Shown in pieces: positions 1 through 6,041 of a stretch of 7,405 nucleotides of DNA; positions within the stretch are counted from its first letter, which is position 1; every line of letters begins with the position of its first letter. The stretch is from DASPXK01 sp035637315 (GTDB lineage Bacteria > Chloroflexota > UBA6077 > JACCZL01). Location of the stretch: contig DASPXK010000010.1 in assembly GCA_035637315.1 (NCBI GenBank), positions 1 to 7,405 on the forward strand, in the 5' to 3' direction. Under the pieces are notes generated by a model. The model was not told the DNA's origin. It saw only the letters and a list, made by a program, of their open reading frames with translations, and did not search any database. The position numbers were made by a program, and so were the translations under genes.

Positions 1-526
1 TCGCTGGCGGGCGAGATCGGCGCGGGAACCGCCGCTGTCTGCACTCGGCGCCACGCGCGGCTGGCGAGCTGCCGTGCCGCGGTCGGGGAGCGCCCCACGA
101 TGGGGGCGATGTCGTCGAAGGGCACGGCGAACATGTCGTGCAGCACGAAGGCGAGCCGCTCGGGGGAGCCAGCGTCTCGAGTACCACGAGCAGCGCGAGA
201 CCGACCGAGTCGGCCAGGAGCGCTTCGTGCTCGGGGTCGACCCCGTCCTCGCGGCTCACGATCGGGTCGGGCATATGCGCGCCCAGGGGCTCCTCGCGCC
301 GCGACCTGCGCGAGCGCAGCATGTTGAGGCACACCCGCGCGACGACCGTCGTCAGCCATCCGCCCAGGTTCTCGACGCCGCTCGTATCGGAGCGGCTGAG
401 TCGGAGCCAGGCTTCCTGGACGGCGTCGTCCGCTTCGCTCAGCGAGCCGAGCATCCGGTAGGCCACCGCTCTCAGGTGGGTCCGGTGCTCCTCAAACCGT
501 TCCGCCAGCCATTCGTGCTCGCCCAT
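1..526 (-). pseudogene. ECF sigma factor (SigJ/ECF41-like), partial and frameshifted
   Basis: This is an extracytoplasmic-function RNA polymerase sigma factor that runs off the left edge. It starts at the ATG at 526, with AAGGAA (540-535) 8 bases upstream. Residues 14-45 form region 2, with YRMLGS and EADDAVQEAWLR; GWLTTVVARVCLNMLRSRRSRRE follows at about 56-78 in the region 2 tail. Region 4 (LAFVLHDMFAVPFDDIAPIVG, then SPTAARQLASRA) appears only after a one-base frame correction at the G-run 162-166, codon 122. A second correction near 19-26 restores ADLARQR, the start of the linker leading to the SnoaL-like C-terminal domain typical of SigJ/ECF41 proteins; that domain lies outside the window. 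The divergent CMD-like neighbour fits ECF41, which is known to sit beside carboxymuconolactone decarboxylase, oxidoreductase or epimerase genes. Both shifts look like missing bases in GC-rich runs, so sequencing or assembly error is as likely as true decay. Family assignment is firm; the ECF41 subgroup is an inference. Confidence 0.8.
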
Positions 527-527
527 C

Positions 528-554
528 GGTCACATTCCTTCGTCGCGTCGTGTC
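528..554 (+). promoter_or_regulatory. Weak ECF41-like promoter facing the CMD gene
   Basis: On the plus strand GGTCACA (528-534) is followed 16 bases later by TGTC (551-554). Each box differs by one base from TGTCACA and CGTC, and the spacing equals that of the better match on the other strand. It would drive the CMD-like gene with a leader of about 50 bases. In known ECF41 systems the partner gene is the expected target, so a site here is plausible, but the match is imperfect. Confidence 0.3.
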
Positions 555-563
555 ATAGCAGTA

Positions 564-590
564 GACGGACGAAACCCAGTCGGTGTGACA
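564..590 (-). promoter_or_regulatory. ECF41-type promoter (TGTCACA-N16-CGTC) facing the sigma gene
   Basis: On the minus strand TGTCACA occupies 590-584 and CGTC 567-564, exactly 16 bases apart. This matches the -35/-10 signature I recall for ECF41 sigma factors (TGTCACA and CGTC). Transcription would start near 555-560, about 30 bases before the sigma ATG, which implies autoregulation. The -35 box lies just upstream of the ribosome binding site of the divergent CMD gene. Confidence 0.6.
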
Positions 591-608
591 GGGAGAAGGA
601 GATCGACT

Positions 609-1232
609 ATGGCACGCATTGCGACAGCATCGGCCCGCGACGCCGGGCAGGAAGTGGAGCTCGCGCTTCGTTTCACGCGCAGCAGCCTCGCGGAGCTCAC
701 CGGGCGCGAGACCGAGCGCATGATCGAGCCGCTGGAGCTGTACGCGCACGTGCCCGGGCTGCTGCGCGGCTACGGGATGCTCGAGCAGGCCACAGCGGAG
801 CTGGATCGCGTGGACAAGCGCCTCAAGGCGCTGGCCGAGCTGAAGGCGGCCACGCTCACGCACTGTGAGTACTGCATAGACCTGGGCTCGCAGATCTCGC
901 GCCGGTGGGGCCTGAGCGACGAGGAACTGTTGGCGCTGCCTTCCTATCGGACCAGCGCGCTCTTCACCGACCTTGAGAAGCTCGTGCTCGACTACGCGGT
1001 CGGCATGAGCCGCACGCCTGTGGAGGTGTCCGACGCGCTCTTCGCCGAGCTGCGGGAGCACTTCGACGATGCCCAGCTCGTGGAGCTTACGCACCTGATC
1101 GCGTTGGAGAACATGCGCGGTCGCTTCAACCTGGCGCTCGGTGTCGGCGCGGCGGGCTTCAGCGAAGGCATGGTGTGCGCGGTGCCTGCAAGCGTACCCG
1201 AATCGGCACCGGGAAGTGCGGCCACGAGCTAG
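609..1232 (+). CDS. Carboxymuconolactone decarboxylase (AhpD-like) family protein
   Basis: A 207-residue cytoplasmic protein of the CMD/AhpD all-helical superfamily, whose members are peroxidases or thiol-based redox proteins as well as true decarboxylases. The ATG at 609 is preceded by AAGGAG (596-601) at 7 bases. The diagnostic segment is ELKAATLTHCEYCIDLGSQI, in which Cys86 and Cys89 form the CxxC redox pair. The conserved C-terminal half has DLEKLVLDYAVGMS, then FDDAQLVELTHLIALENMRG, and ends near GFSEGMVCAVPA; the last dozen Ser/Ala/Pro-rich residues look like a non-conserved tail. Length is normal for the longer CMD form found next to ECF41/SigJ sigma factors. The gene is divergent from such a sigma factor, so it is the likely regulated partner. 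Substrate is unknown; a role in oxidative or electrophile stress is an inference from AhpD chemistry and the sigma linkage. Confidence 0.9.
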   Translation: MARIATASARDAGQEVELALRFTRSSLAELTGRETERMIEPLELYAHVPGLLRGYGMLEQATAELDRVDKRLKALAELKAATLTHCEYCIDLGSQISRRWGLSDEELLALPSYRTSALFTDLEKLVLDYAVGMSRTPVEVSDALFAELREHFDDAQLVELTHLIALENMRGRFNLALGVGAAGFSEGMVCAVPASVPESAPGSAATS

Positions 1233-1345
1233 CGGCGGAGAAGGCAGGCGAAACAGACGAGCGCCTCTGCGCATTATCGGCCTGGCGGGAGGCGCCCTAC
1301 TTCACCGACGCCGAACGCGCCGTGCTGGCGCTCATCGAGGATCGT
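1217..1345 (+). pseudogene. Remnant of a second CMD/AhpD-like gene
   Basis: In a different frame from the preceding gene, and overlapping its last 16 bases, the sequence reads CGHELAAEKAGETDERLCAL followed by SAWREAPYFTDAERAVLAL. This resembles the part just after the CxxC motif of short AhpD-like CMD proteins (typically MHxxEL, AGETDERL, AWREAPYFTDAERAALAL). The preceding catalytic CxxC region and the C-terminal helices are absent, and no good ribosome binding site precedes it. I read it as an internal piece left by deletion or recombination of a tandem CMD paralog. After it, similarity fades and the frame ends at a TAG at 1403-1405. Confidence 0.6.
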
Positions 1346-1384
1346 GCAGGTTGGTGTGGACATGAGCTCCTCGGCAAGCATAGT

Positions 1385-1407
1385 CGAAGGGGGCTAGGGG
1401 GTTAGGT
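1385..1407 (+). repeat. Half copy of the G-rich intergenic repeat
   Basis: GAAGGGGGCTAGGGGGTTAGGT here matches 4652-4673 with one difference (A for G). The C-rich left arm that makes a hairpin at 4636-4659 is absent, so only the right half is present. It lies between the CMD remnant and the ribosome binding site of the ThDP enzyme. Confidence 0.6.
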
Positions 1408-1440
1408 TACGATGTCCCCGGGGCGGAAAGGAGCTTGGCG

Positions 1441-3120
1441 ATGCCGCGGATGTCGGGCAAGCGCGGGCTAATGGAGCAGCTTGTGGCGGATGGCGTCCGC
1501 CACGTCTTCGGGAATCCCGGCACTACCGAGCAGGGCTTCATGGACATCCTGCAGGAATACCCGCAGGTCCAGTTCATGCTCGCGCTGCATGAAGGCGTGG
1601 CAGTGTCAATGGCGGATGCCTACGCGCGCCTCACGCGGCGGCCCGCTTTCGTCGAGGTCCACATCACTCCGGGCCTCGGTAACGCGCTGGGGATGATGCA
1701 CAACGCGCGCGTCGGCCGCTCGCCGCTCGTGGTCTACGCGGGACAGTCCGACACCCGAGCCCTGTTTCAGGAGCCACATCTGACCGGGCCGTTGGTTGAG
1801 ATGGCTCGCCCGGTCTGCAAGTGGGCGGCTCAGATCGACCATGCCTACGACGTTCCACGGGCGCTTCGGCGCGCGTTCAAGATCGCCGACGAGCCGCCCC
1901 AGGGGCCCGTGTTCCTGGCCTTGCCGATGAATGCCCTGGACGAGGAGGCTGAGATGGAGATCGTGCCGACCTCGTACACACGGTGGCGGGCGCGCCCAGA
2001 CCGCGGCGGCCTGGCCGAAGCCGCCGAGTTGCTGCTGGCCGCCCAGCGGCCGATGCTGATGGTGGGCGACGGCGTCGCGCTGTCCGAGGCGCAGACCGAG
2101 GTCGTCGAGCTCGCCGAGCTGCTTGGGGCCCCAATCCTCCAGGGCTACGGGTCCGAGTTCAACGCGCCCGCCAGCCATCCGCTCAACCTTGGCACGGTCA
2201 ACTTCGTGGCTCCCAAGGCGCTAAAGGCGCTGCTGGCCGAGTGCGACGCCCTGTTGGCGGTGGGGGCACCCATCTTTCAGTTCATCTTCCCCGACCCGGA
2301 GGGCGGCATGCTGCCGCCCGGCGCCAAGCTCGTCCAAATCGACGCCAACGCTTGGGACCTCAGCAAGAACGTGCCGGCCACCGTGGCGCTGCTCGCCGAC
2401 CCTAAGGCCGCCCTGCGCGAGCTAGGCGAGCTACTCATGAGACGTCGCACGGCCAGCCAGGTCGCGGCAGCCGCAACGCGCGCGGCCGCCATCACCGAGC
2501 GGACTCGTGCCGCGCGCGAGCGCTACCGGACCCAGGCGCATCAGGGCTGGGACAACATCCCAATCTCTGGGCCACGCTTGATGCACGAGCTGCGTCAGGT
2601 GCTGCCCGAGAATGCGATGATCTTCGCCGAGGCGATCACCAACAGCCCCCACCTGGAGGCCGCGATCCAGCCTGACGCGCCGGGCCGCCTGCTGCGGGCG
2701 CGCGGCGGGGGGATCGGGCCCGGCCTGCCGGGCAGCCTTGGCGCGCAGCTAGCGCGGCCCGATCGTAAGGTGGTTGGCGTCTGCTCCGATGGGGCCGCCA
2801 TGTATAGCATCACCGCCCTCTGGACCGCGGCCCACCACCGCATCCCGGTCACCTATGTGATGCTGAACAACGCCACCTATCGGATCCTCAAGCTGAACAT
2901 GCTCGACTATCTTGGCGAGGCGGCGCGTGGCCGCCAGTTCGTGGAGATGGATCTGACCGACCCGGAGCTGCGGTTCGACCGCATCGCGGAGGCGATGGGA
3001 GTGCCCGCCCGACGCGTGAAACATCCGGATGATCTGGCGTCCACCTTGCGCGAAGCGATCGCGATGGATGGGCCTTCGCTCGTCGACGTGGTAATCGAAA
3101 GTCCGCTGCCCACGCCGTAG
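1441..3120 (+). CDS. ThDP-dependent decarboxylase/carboligase-like enzyme (benzoylformate decarboxylase type)
   Basis: A 559-residue soluble enzyme of the thiamine-diphosphate family that includes acetolactate synthase and benzoylformate decarboxylase (BFD). I chose the ATG at 1441, 7 bases after AAAGGAG (1427-1433), over an upstream TTG at 1435 that would touch it. Order: N-terminal Pyr domain (about 1-170) with NPGTTEQ, catalytic Glu51 (LHEG) and His74; a central Rossmann-like domain (about 190-330) with GDGVALSEAQ; C-terminal PP domain (about 380-559) with GGGIGPGLPGSLGAQLA and the ThDP/Mg motif SDG at 449-451 ending in Asn476-Asn477. The usual first Gly of GDG is Ser449. Relative to Pseudomonas BFD from memory, Ser26 is Thr28, His70 is kept (His74) and His281 appears to be Ile282, so BFD activity itself is doubtful. 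It probably acts on a 2-keto acid or acyl-ThDP intermediate. No operon partner: it is followed 15 bases later by a convergent gene. Confidence 0.9.
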   Translation: MPRMSGKRGLMEQLVADGVRHVFGNPGTTEQGFMDILQEYPQVQFMLALHEGVAVSMADAYARLTRRPAFVEVHITPGLGNALGMMHNARVGRSPLVVYAGQSDTRALFQEPHLTGPLVEMARPVCKWAAQIDHAYDVPRALRRAFKIADEPPQGPVFLALPMNALDEEAEMEIVPTSYTRWRARPDRGGLAEAAELLLAAQRPMLMVGDGVALSEAQTEVVELAELLGAPILQGYGSEFNAPASHPLNLGTVNFVAPKALKALLAECDALLAVGAPIFQFIFPDPEGGMLPPGAKLVQIDANAWDLSKNVPATVALLADPKAALRELGELLMRRRTASQVAAAATRAAAITERTRAARERYRTQAHQGWDNIPISGPRLMHELRQVLPENAMIFAEAITNSPHLEAAIQPDAPGRLLRARGGGIGPGLPGSLGAQLARPDRKVVGVCSDGAAMYSITALWTAAHHRIPVTYVMLNNATYRILKLNMLDYLGEAARGRQFVEMDLTDPELRFDRIAEAMGVPARRVKHPDDLASTLREAIAMDGPSLVDVVIESPLPTP

Positions 3121-3135
3121 AGCCAGCTCGGGCGA

Positions 3136-3387
3136 CTACGGGACCGGGGCTCGGCTCTCGCGACTGCCGAGGCCGGCCAGAACGCCCGTCGCAGCCCAGA
3201 GGCCAACCAGCAGCCAGTCGGGGATTCCCGTGTTGGTCTGGAAGAGGATCACGGCCAGCAGCACGCCCAGCGCGCCGAGGGTGATCTGCTTGCTCAGGGC
3301 TGGCCGACGAAGCTGCACGTCGAGCAGTAAGTTGGCGGCGACTCCGCCGCACACGCCGAGGAAATACACGACCGTGTAGGTCCACAT
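3136..3387 (-). CDS. Small predicted membrane protein, unknown function
   Basis: An 83-residue hydrophobic protein with about three predicted membrane segments: MWTYTVVYFLGVCGGVAAN (1-19, extended to about 24), LGALGVLLAVILFQ (about 40-53) and WLLVGLWAATGVLAGLG (about 58-75). The basic stretch QLRRPALSKQ between the first two would form a loop. I placed the start at the ATG at 3387. A longer reading starts at 3471, but it translates the seven-base repeat array (3396-3423) and is therefore unlikely. No clear ribosome binding site precedes 3387, because the repeat array lies directly upstream. It converges on the ThDP gene with a 15-base gap and diverges from the epimerase. I do not recognise a family; size and topology would suit a holin-like or phage/plasmid small membrane protein, but nothing specific supports that. 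Confidence 0.65.
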   Translation of the reverse strand: MWTYTVVYFLGVCGGVAANLLLDVQLRRPALSKQITLGALGVLLAVILFQTNTGIPDWLLVGLWAATGVLAGLGSRESRAPVP

Positions 3388-3395
3388 GGGAGTAG

Positions 3396-3423
3396 GCAGT
3401 AGTGCGTAGTGGGTAGTGAGTAG
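3396..3423 (+). repeat. Heptamer array, left arm
   Basis: Four seven-base units in a row: GCAGTAG, TGCGTAG, TGGGTAG, TGAGTAG. They are the reverse-strand counterpart of the array at 3483-3510, so the two arrays form an imperfect inverted pair around a 59-base spacer. The array lies just upstream of the minus-strand membrane protein start. Confidence 0.7.
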
Positions 3424-3482
3424 CGACTGGCCGGCGGTCAGCATGCGCCGAGGTAGCCAGGCGCCAGGCACTACCGATTATG

Positions 3483-3510
3483 CTACGCACTACGCACTAC
3501 GCACTACTCA
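3483..3510 (+). repeat. Heptamer array, right arm
   Basis: Three perfect CTACGCA units (3483-3489, 3490-3496, 3497-3503) and one CTACTCA (3504-3510), followed by CTAG. It is the inverted partner of 3396-3423 and ends 8 bases before the epimerase start. If translated it gives the peptide THYALLT, which is an artefact of an upstream ATG at 3480. Confidence 0.75.
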
Positions 3511-3518
3511 CTAGTCGC

Positions 3519-4517
3519 GTGACCGACACCGCACTCGTTACCGGAGGGGCCGGCTTTCTCGGCTCGCACGTCGTCGACGCGCTCGTCGCGCGCGGCCTCG
3601 ATGTCGTTGTGCTGGACGACTTGAGTGGCGGGTTCCCGGATAACGTCAACCCGTCGGCCAGACTGGTGCGAGGCAGCATTCTCGATGTGGAGCTGGTCGA
3701 CTCGCTCTTCAATGAGAACAGGATCCGCCGCGTCTATCACCTGGCCGCATACGCGGCGGAGGGGCTGAGCCACTTCATCCGCCGCTTCAACTATCAGAAC
3801 AACCTGATCGGCAGCGTCAACCTGATCGACGCCTCGGTGAACCACGACGTAGAGTGCTTTGTGTTCACGTCCTCGATCGCCGTGTACGGCGTCAACCAGC
3901 TCCCCATGCGTGAGGAGCTGGTCCCCAGCCCAGAGGACCCGTACGGCATCGCCAAGCTGGCGGTGGAGCAAGACCTGCGCGCGAGCCGCCAGCTGTTCGG
4001 ACTGAACTATGTGATCTTCAGGCCACACAACGTGTACGGTGAGCGCCAGAATATCGGCGACCGTTACCGCAACGTGATCGGCATCTTCATGAGCCAGATC
4101 CTGCGCGGCGAGCCGCTGACCATCTTTGGCGACGGCAGCCAGACCAGGGCCTTCACCTATGTAGGCGACATCGCGCCCGTTATCGCTCAGGCCCCGTTCA
4201 CGCCGGCCGCTTATGGCGAGGTATTCAATGTCGGGGCAGACACGCCCTGTGACGTCAGTCGACTGGCTCGCCTGGTTGGCCAGGCGCTGGGCGTGGAGCC
4301 TGAGATCCGCCACTTGCCGCCGCGCAACGAAGTGCTGCACGCCTACTCCGCTCACGACAAGATACGGCGCTTCTTCGACTGCCCGCTCGAAACGCCGCTG
4401 GAAGAAGGGCTGCGGCGGATGGCCGCCTGGGCGCGCCAGGTGGGTGCGCGCCAGAGCGCACCTTTCGACAACATCGAGATCCGTCGCCACCTTCCCCCGG
4501 TCTGGTTGGACGAGTAG
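3519..4517 (+). CDS. NAD-dependent nucleotide-sugar epimerase/dehydratase (extended SDR)
   Basis: A 332-residue extended short-chain dehydrogenase/reductase of the GalE/WcaG group, which interconverts or dehydrates NDP-sugars using bound NAD. I chose the GTG at 3519 because the upstream ATG at 3480 runs through the heptamer repeats and would add a non-conserved RTTHYALLTSR stretch. The NAD-binding motif TGGAGFLGSH has Gly9, Gly12 and Gly15, followed by LDDLSGG at the end of strand 2. HLAAYAAEG, then FTSSIAVYG (Ser118/Ser119) and YGIAK (Tyr142, Lys146) supply the catalytic residues. FRPHNVYGERQN and GDGSQTRAFTYVGDI (about 205-219) mark the C-terminal substrate domain; FNVGADTP follows. Length is normal. 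No sugar-pathway genes are adjacent, so the substrate cannot be named; UDP-glucose 4-epimerase is one possibility. It diverges from the small membrane protein. Confidence 0.92.
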   Translation: MTDTALVTGGAGFLGSHVVDALVARGLDVVVLDDLSGGFPDNVNPSARLVRGSILDVELVDSLFNENRIRRVYHLAAYAAEGLSHFIRRFNYQNNLIGSVNLIDASVNHDVECFVFTSSIAVYGVNQLPMREELVPSPEDPYGIAKLAVEQDLRASRQLFGLNYVIFRPHNVYGERQNIGDRYRNVIGIFMSQILRGEPLTIFGDGSQTRAFTYVGDIAPVIAQAPFTPAAYGEVFNVGADTPCDVSRLARLVGQALGVEPEIRHLPPRNEVLHAYSAHDKIRRFFDCPLETPLEEGLRRMAAWARQVGARQSAPFDNIEIRRHLPPVWLDE

Positions 4518-4522
4518 GGTTG

Positions 4523-4566
4523 GTAGTAGGCGCTTTAGCGCCCAAGCGCGCTGAAGCGCGCACTAC
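4523..4566 (+). repeat. Double hairpin element closed by GTAGT/ACTAC
   Basis: Six bases after the epimerase stop, GTAGT (4523-4527) pairs with ACTAC (4562-4566). Inside are two hairpins: GGCGC-TTTA-GCGCC (4529-4542) and GCGCGC-TGAA-GCGCGC (4546-4561). This could fold as a three-way junction. There is no T-run, so it is not a classic intrinsic terminator; it looks like a REP/BIME-type dispersed palindromic repeat that might stabilise or end the epimerase mRNA. Confidence 0.65.
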
Positions 4567-4635
4567 GAGCAGGGCGGCGACCGGTTTGAGCGGCCAGAGG
4601 GCTCGCGGCTAAACTGCGGTCGAAGTCAACTAGCT

Positions 4636-4673
4636 CCCCCTTCCCTTTAGGGAAGGGGGCTGGGGGGTTAGGT
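4636..4673 (+). repeat. C/G-rich hairpin repeat with G-rich tail
   Basis: CCCCCTTCCC (4636-4645), loop TTTA, GGGAAGGGGG (4650-4659): a perfect 10-base-pair stem. It is followed by CTGGGGGGTTAGGT. The right half recurs at 1385-1407. It ends 8 bases before the peptidase ribosome binding site, so it may influence that gene's expression. Its reverse-strand translation gives NPPAPFPKGKGE, a peptide that marks such intergenic repeats in spurious proteins. Confidence 0.7.
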
Positions 4674-4691
4674 AAGCCCCGGAAGGTAGAC

Positions 4692-6041
4692 ATGCCGCCG
4701 ATCGAGGAGCTGCTGAGGTCCGTCGACCAGACACGGGATGAGATTATCCGTCTCCATCGGGACCTGGTCCGCATCCCCACGATCAACACGGGGCCTCGGC
4801 CGGACACGGGCAACGAGACGCCGGTTTGCGAGCTGCTGCGCGATAAGCTGGCCGAGGTTGGCATCGCGGCCGAGATCCATGAGTCCGCTCCCAACCGTGG
4901 CAACCTGGTCGCCAGCCTGCCCGGCCAGGGTAAGCGTCTCCTGTTCATGTCCCACACCGACGTCGTGCCAGTCGAGGACGAGACGCTGTGGGAGCATCCG
5001 CCGTTCTCCGCCACGCTCGACCGCGGCCGCGTTTACGGCCGAGGCGCGGACGACGACAAAGCCGATGTCTCGGCTCACTGCATGGCCCTGGTTCTGTTGA
5101 AGCGGGCCGGCGTGCGGTTGGGGGGTGAGGTGGTCTATCTGGCCGCGGCCGACGAGGAGTCTGGCGGCCGCTGGGGTGCTGGCTGGGTGGCCGATAACTA
5201 TCCCGAGAAGGTCCGAGCCGACTTCGCGATCAACGAGGGTGGCGGCGTGCCGATCCATACCCCAAGCGGCGTGATCTACCCGATCCACACTGGGGAGAAG
5301 GGTCGGCTGGAGGCGCGGCTCATGAAGAAAGGTCGCTCCGGCCACGCCTCCCGACCGTGGGCGGCCGACAATCCGGTCCCGGCCATGGCGGAGGTGGTCC
5401 AGCGGATCATGGCCTACGAGCCCGAGATCGACGTCTCGCACCCTTTCTTCCGCGAAGTGCTCTAGGCGCTGGGTGTGGAGCATGCGCCTAACGCCGAGAA
5501 CATCGACCGAATCTGTGACTCGCTCACCGATCAGCGAGCGCTGGCCACCACTCTCAAGGCAGCCTCGCGGATGACGATCACCCCGACAATGGTCGAGGCC
5601 GGGGTGAAGAGCAACAGCATCCCAGATCGCTGCCGGGTGGTGTGCGACGTGCGCGGCCTGCCGGGCCAGGATGATCGCTACCTGCGCCAGGAGCTGGAGC
5701 ACATCACCGAGGGCCTTGGGACCGAGATCGAGATCGACTACACCGCCGTCTCGAACTCGTCGCCCAGCGACTCGCCGTTCGTCGAGCTGTGCCGGCAGTC
5801 GCTCGGTATGGCGCTCGGCGAGGAGTTCAGGCTGGTCCCGGCCCTCACGGTCGGTTTCACCGACTCGCGATTCGTTCGGCCCCTGGGCACCCAGGTGTAT
5901 GGCTTCGCGCCGCACCATCCGACCGCCGAGCCGAACCGAACCGGCGTACACGGCAACAACGAGTTCATGGAGATCGAGAGCCTCCTGCTGCGCACGAAGA
6001 ACGCCATCGCCCTGGCCTGCCTGACGCTAGGCATGAAGTGA
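4692..6041 (+). CDS. M20 family metallopeptidase/deacylase, split by an in-frame TAG
   Basis: A 449-codon gene for a zinc-dependent M20 hydrolase (ArgE/DapE/CPG2 superfamily), which cleaves peptide or N-acyl bonds in the cytoplasm. The ATG at 4692 follows GGAAGG (4681-4686) at 5 bases. Visible catalytic residues: His88 and Asp90 in SHTDVVP; an Asp in GRGADDDK (116-123); Glu155 and Glu156 in DEESGG; Glu182 in NEGGG; and, after the break, His420 in VHGNN. The dimerisation domain starts near KGRSGHASRPW (His218). Codon 258 is TAG (5463-5465), with no frame change: REVL, stop, ALGVEH. Without readthrough the first product (257 residues) lacks the last ligand; a second piece could start at the GTG at 5475. 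The full length matches ordinary M20 proteins. Its own stop TGA overlaps the flavoprotein GTG. The exact substrate cannot be told. Confidence 0.88.
5463..5465 (+). other. In-frame amber codon inside the M20 gene
   Basis: TAG at codon 258 interrupts an otherwise continuous M20 reading frame with the same frame on both sides. One substitution from AAG, CAG or GAG would create it. Four other genes here (CMD, ThDP enzyme, epimerase, small membrane protein) and the partial methyltransferase end in TAG, so a genome-wide reassignment of TAG is unlikely. Confidence 0.9.

Noticed and set aside
492..1274. Long minus-strand open frame opposite the CMD gene
   Set aside because: It lies antisense to a clearly recognised CMD protein and its translation is Arg/Ala/His-rich with no family features: a GC-rich shadow.
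1346..1440. Sigma-70 promoter for the ThDP enzyme
   Set aside because: No pair of boxes with acceptable match and spacing could be found in this G-rich gap.
3119..3158. Terminator between the convergent ThDP and membrane protein genes
   Set aside because: AGAGCC and GGCTCT can pair but the stem is 6 bases with a loop of about 28 and no T-run.
3504..4490. 328-residue minus-strand open frame opposite the epimerase
   Set aside because: Fully antisense to a canonical SDR with all motifs; no ribosome site or recognisable domain.
5463..5465. TAG reassigned to an amino acid in this genome
   Set aside because: CMD, ThDP enzyme, epimerase, small membrane protein and the partial methyltransferase all end naturally at TAG.
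4668..5951. 427-residue minus-strand open frame opposite the M20 gene
   Set aside because: It remains open across the amber codon, but the plus strand carries every M20 motif; the antisense translation shows no domain.
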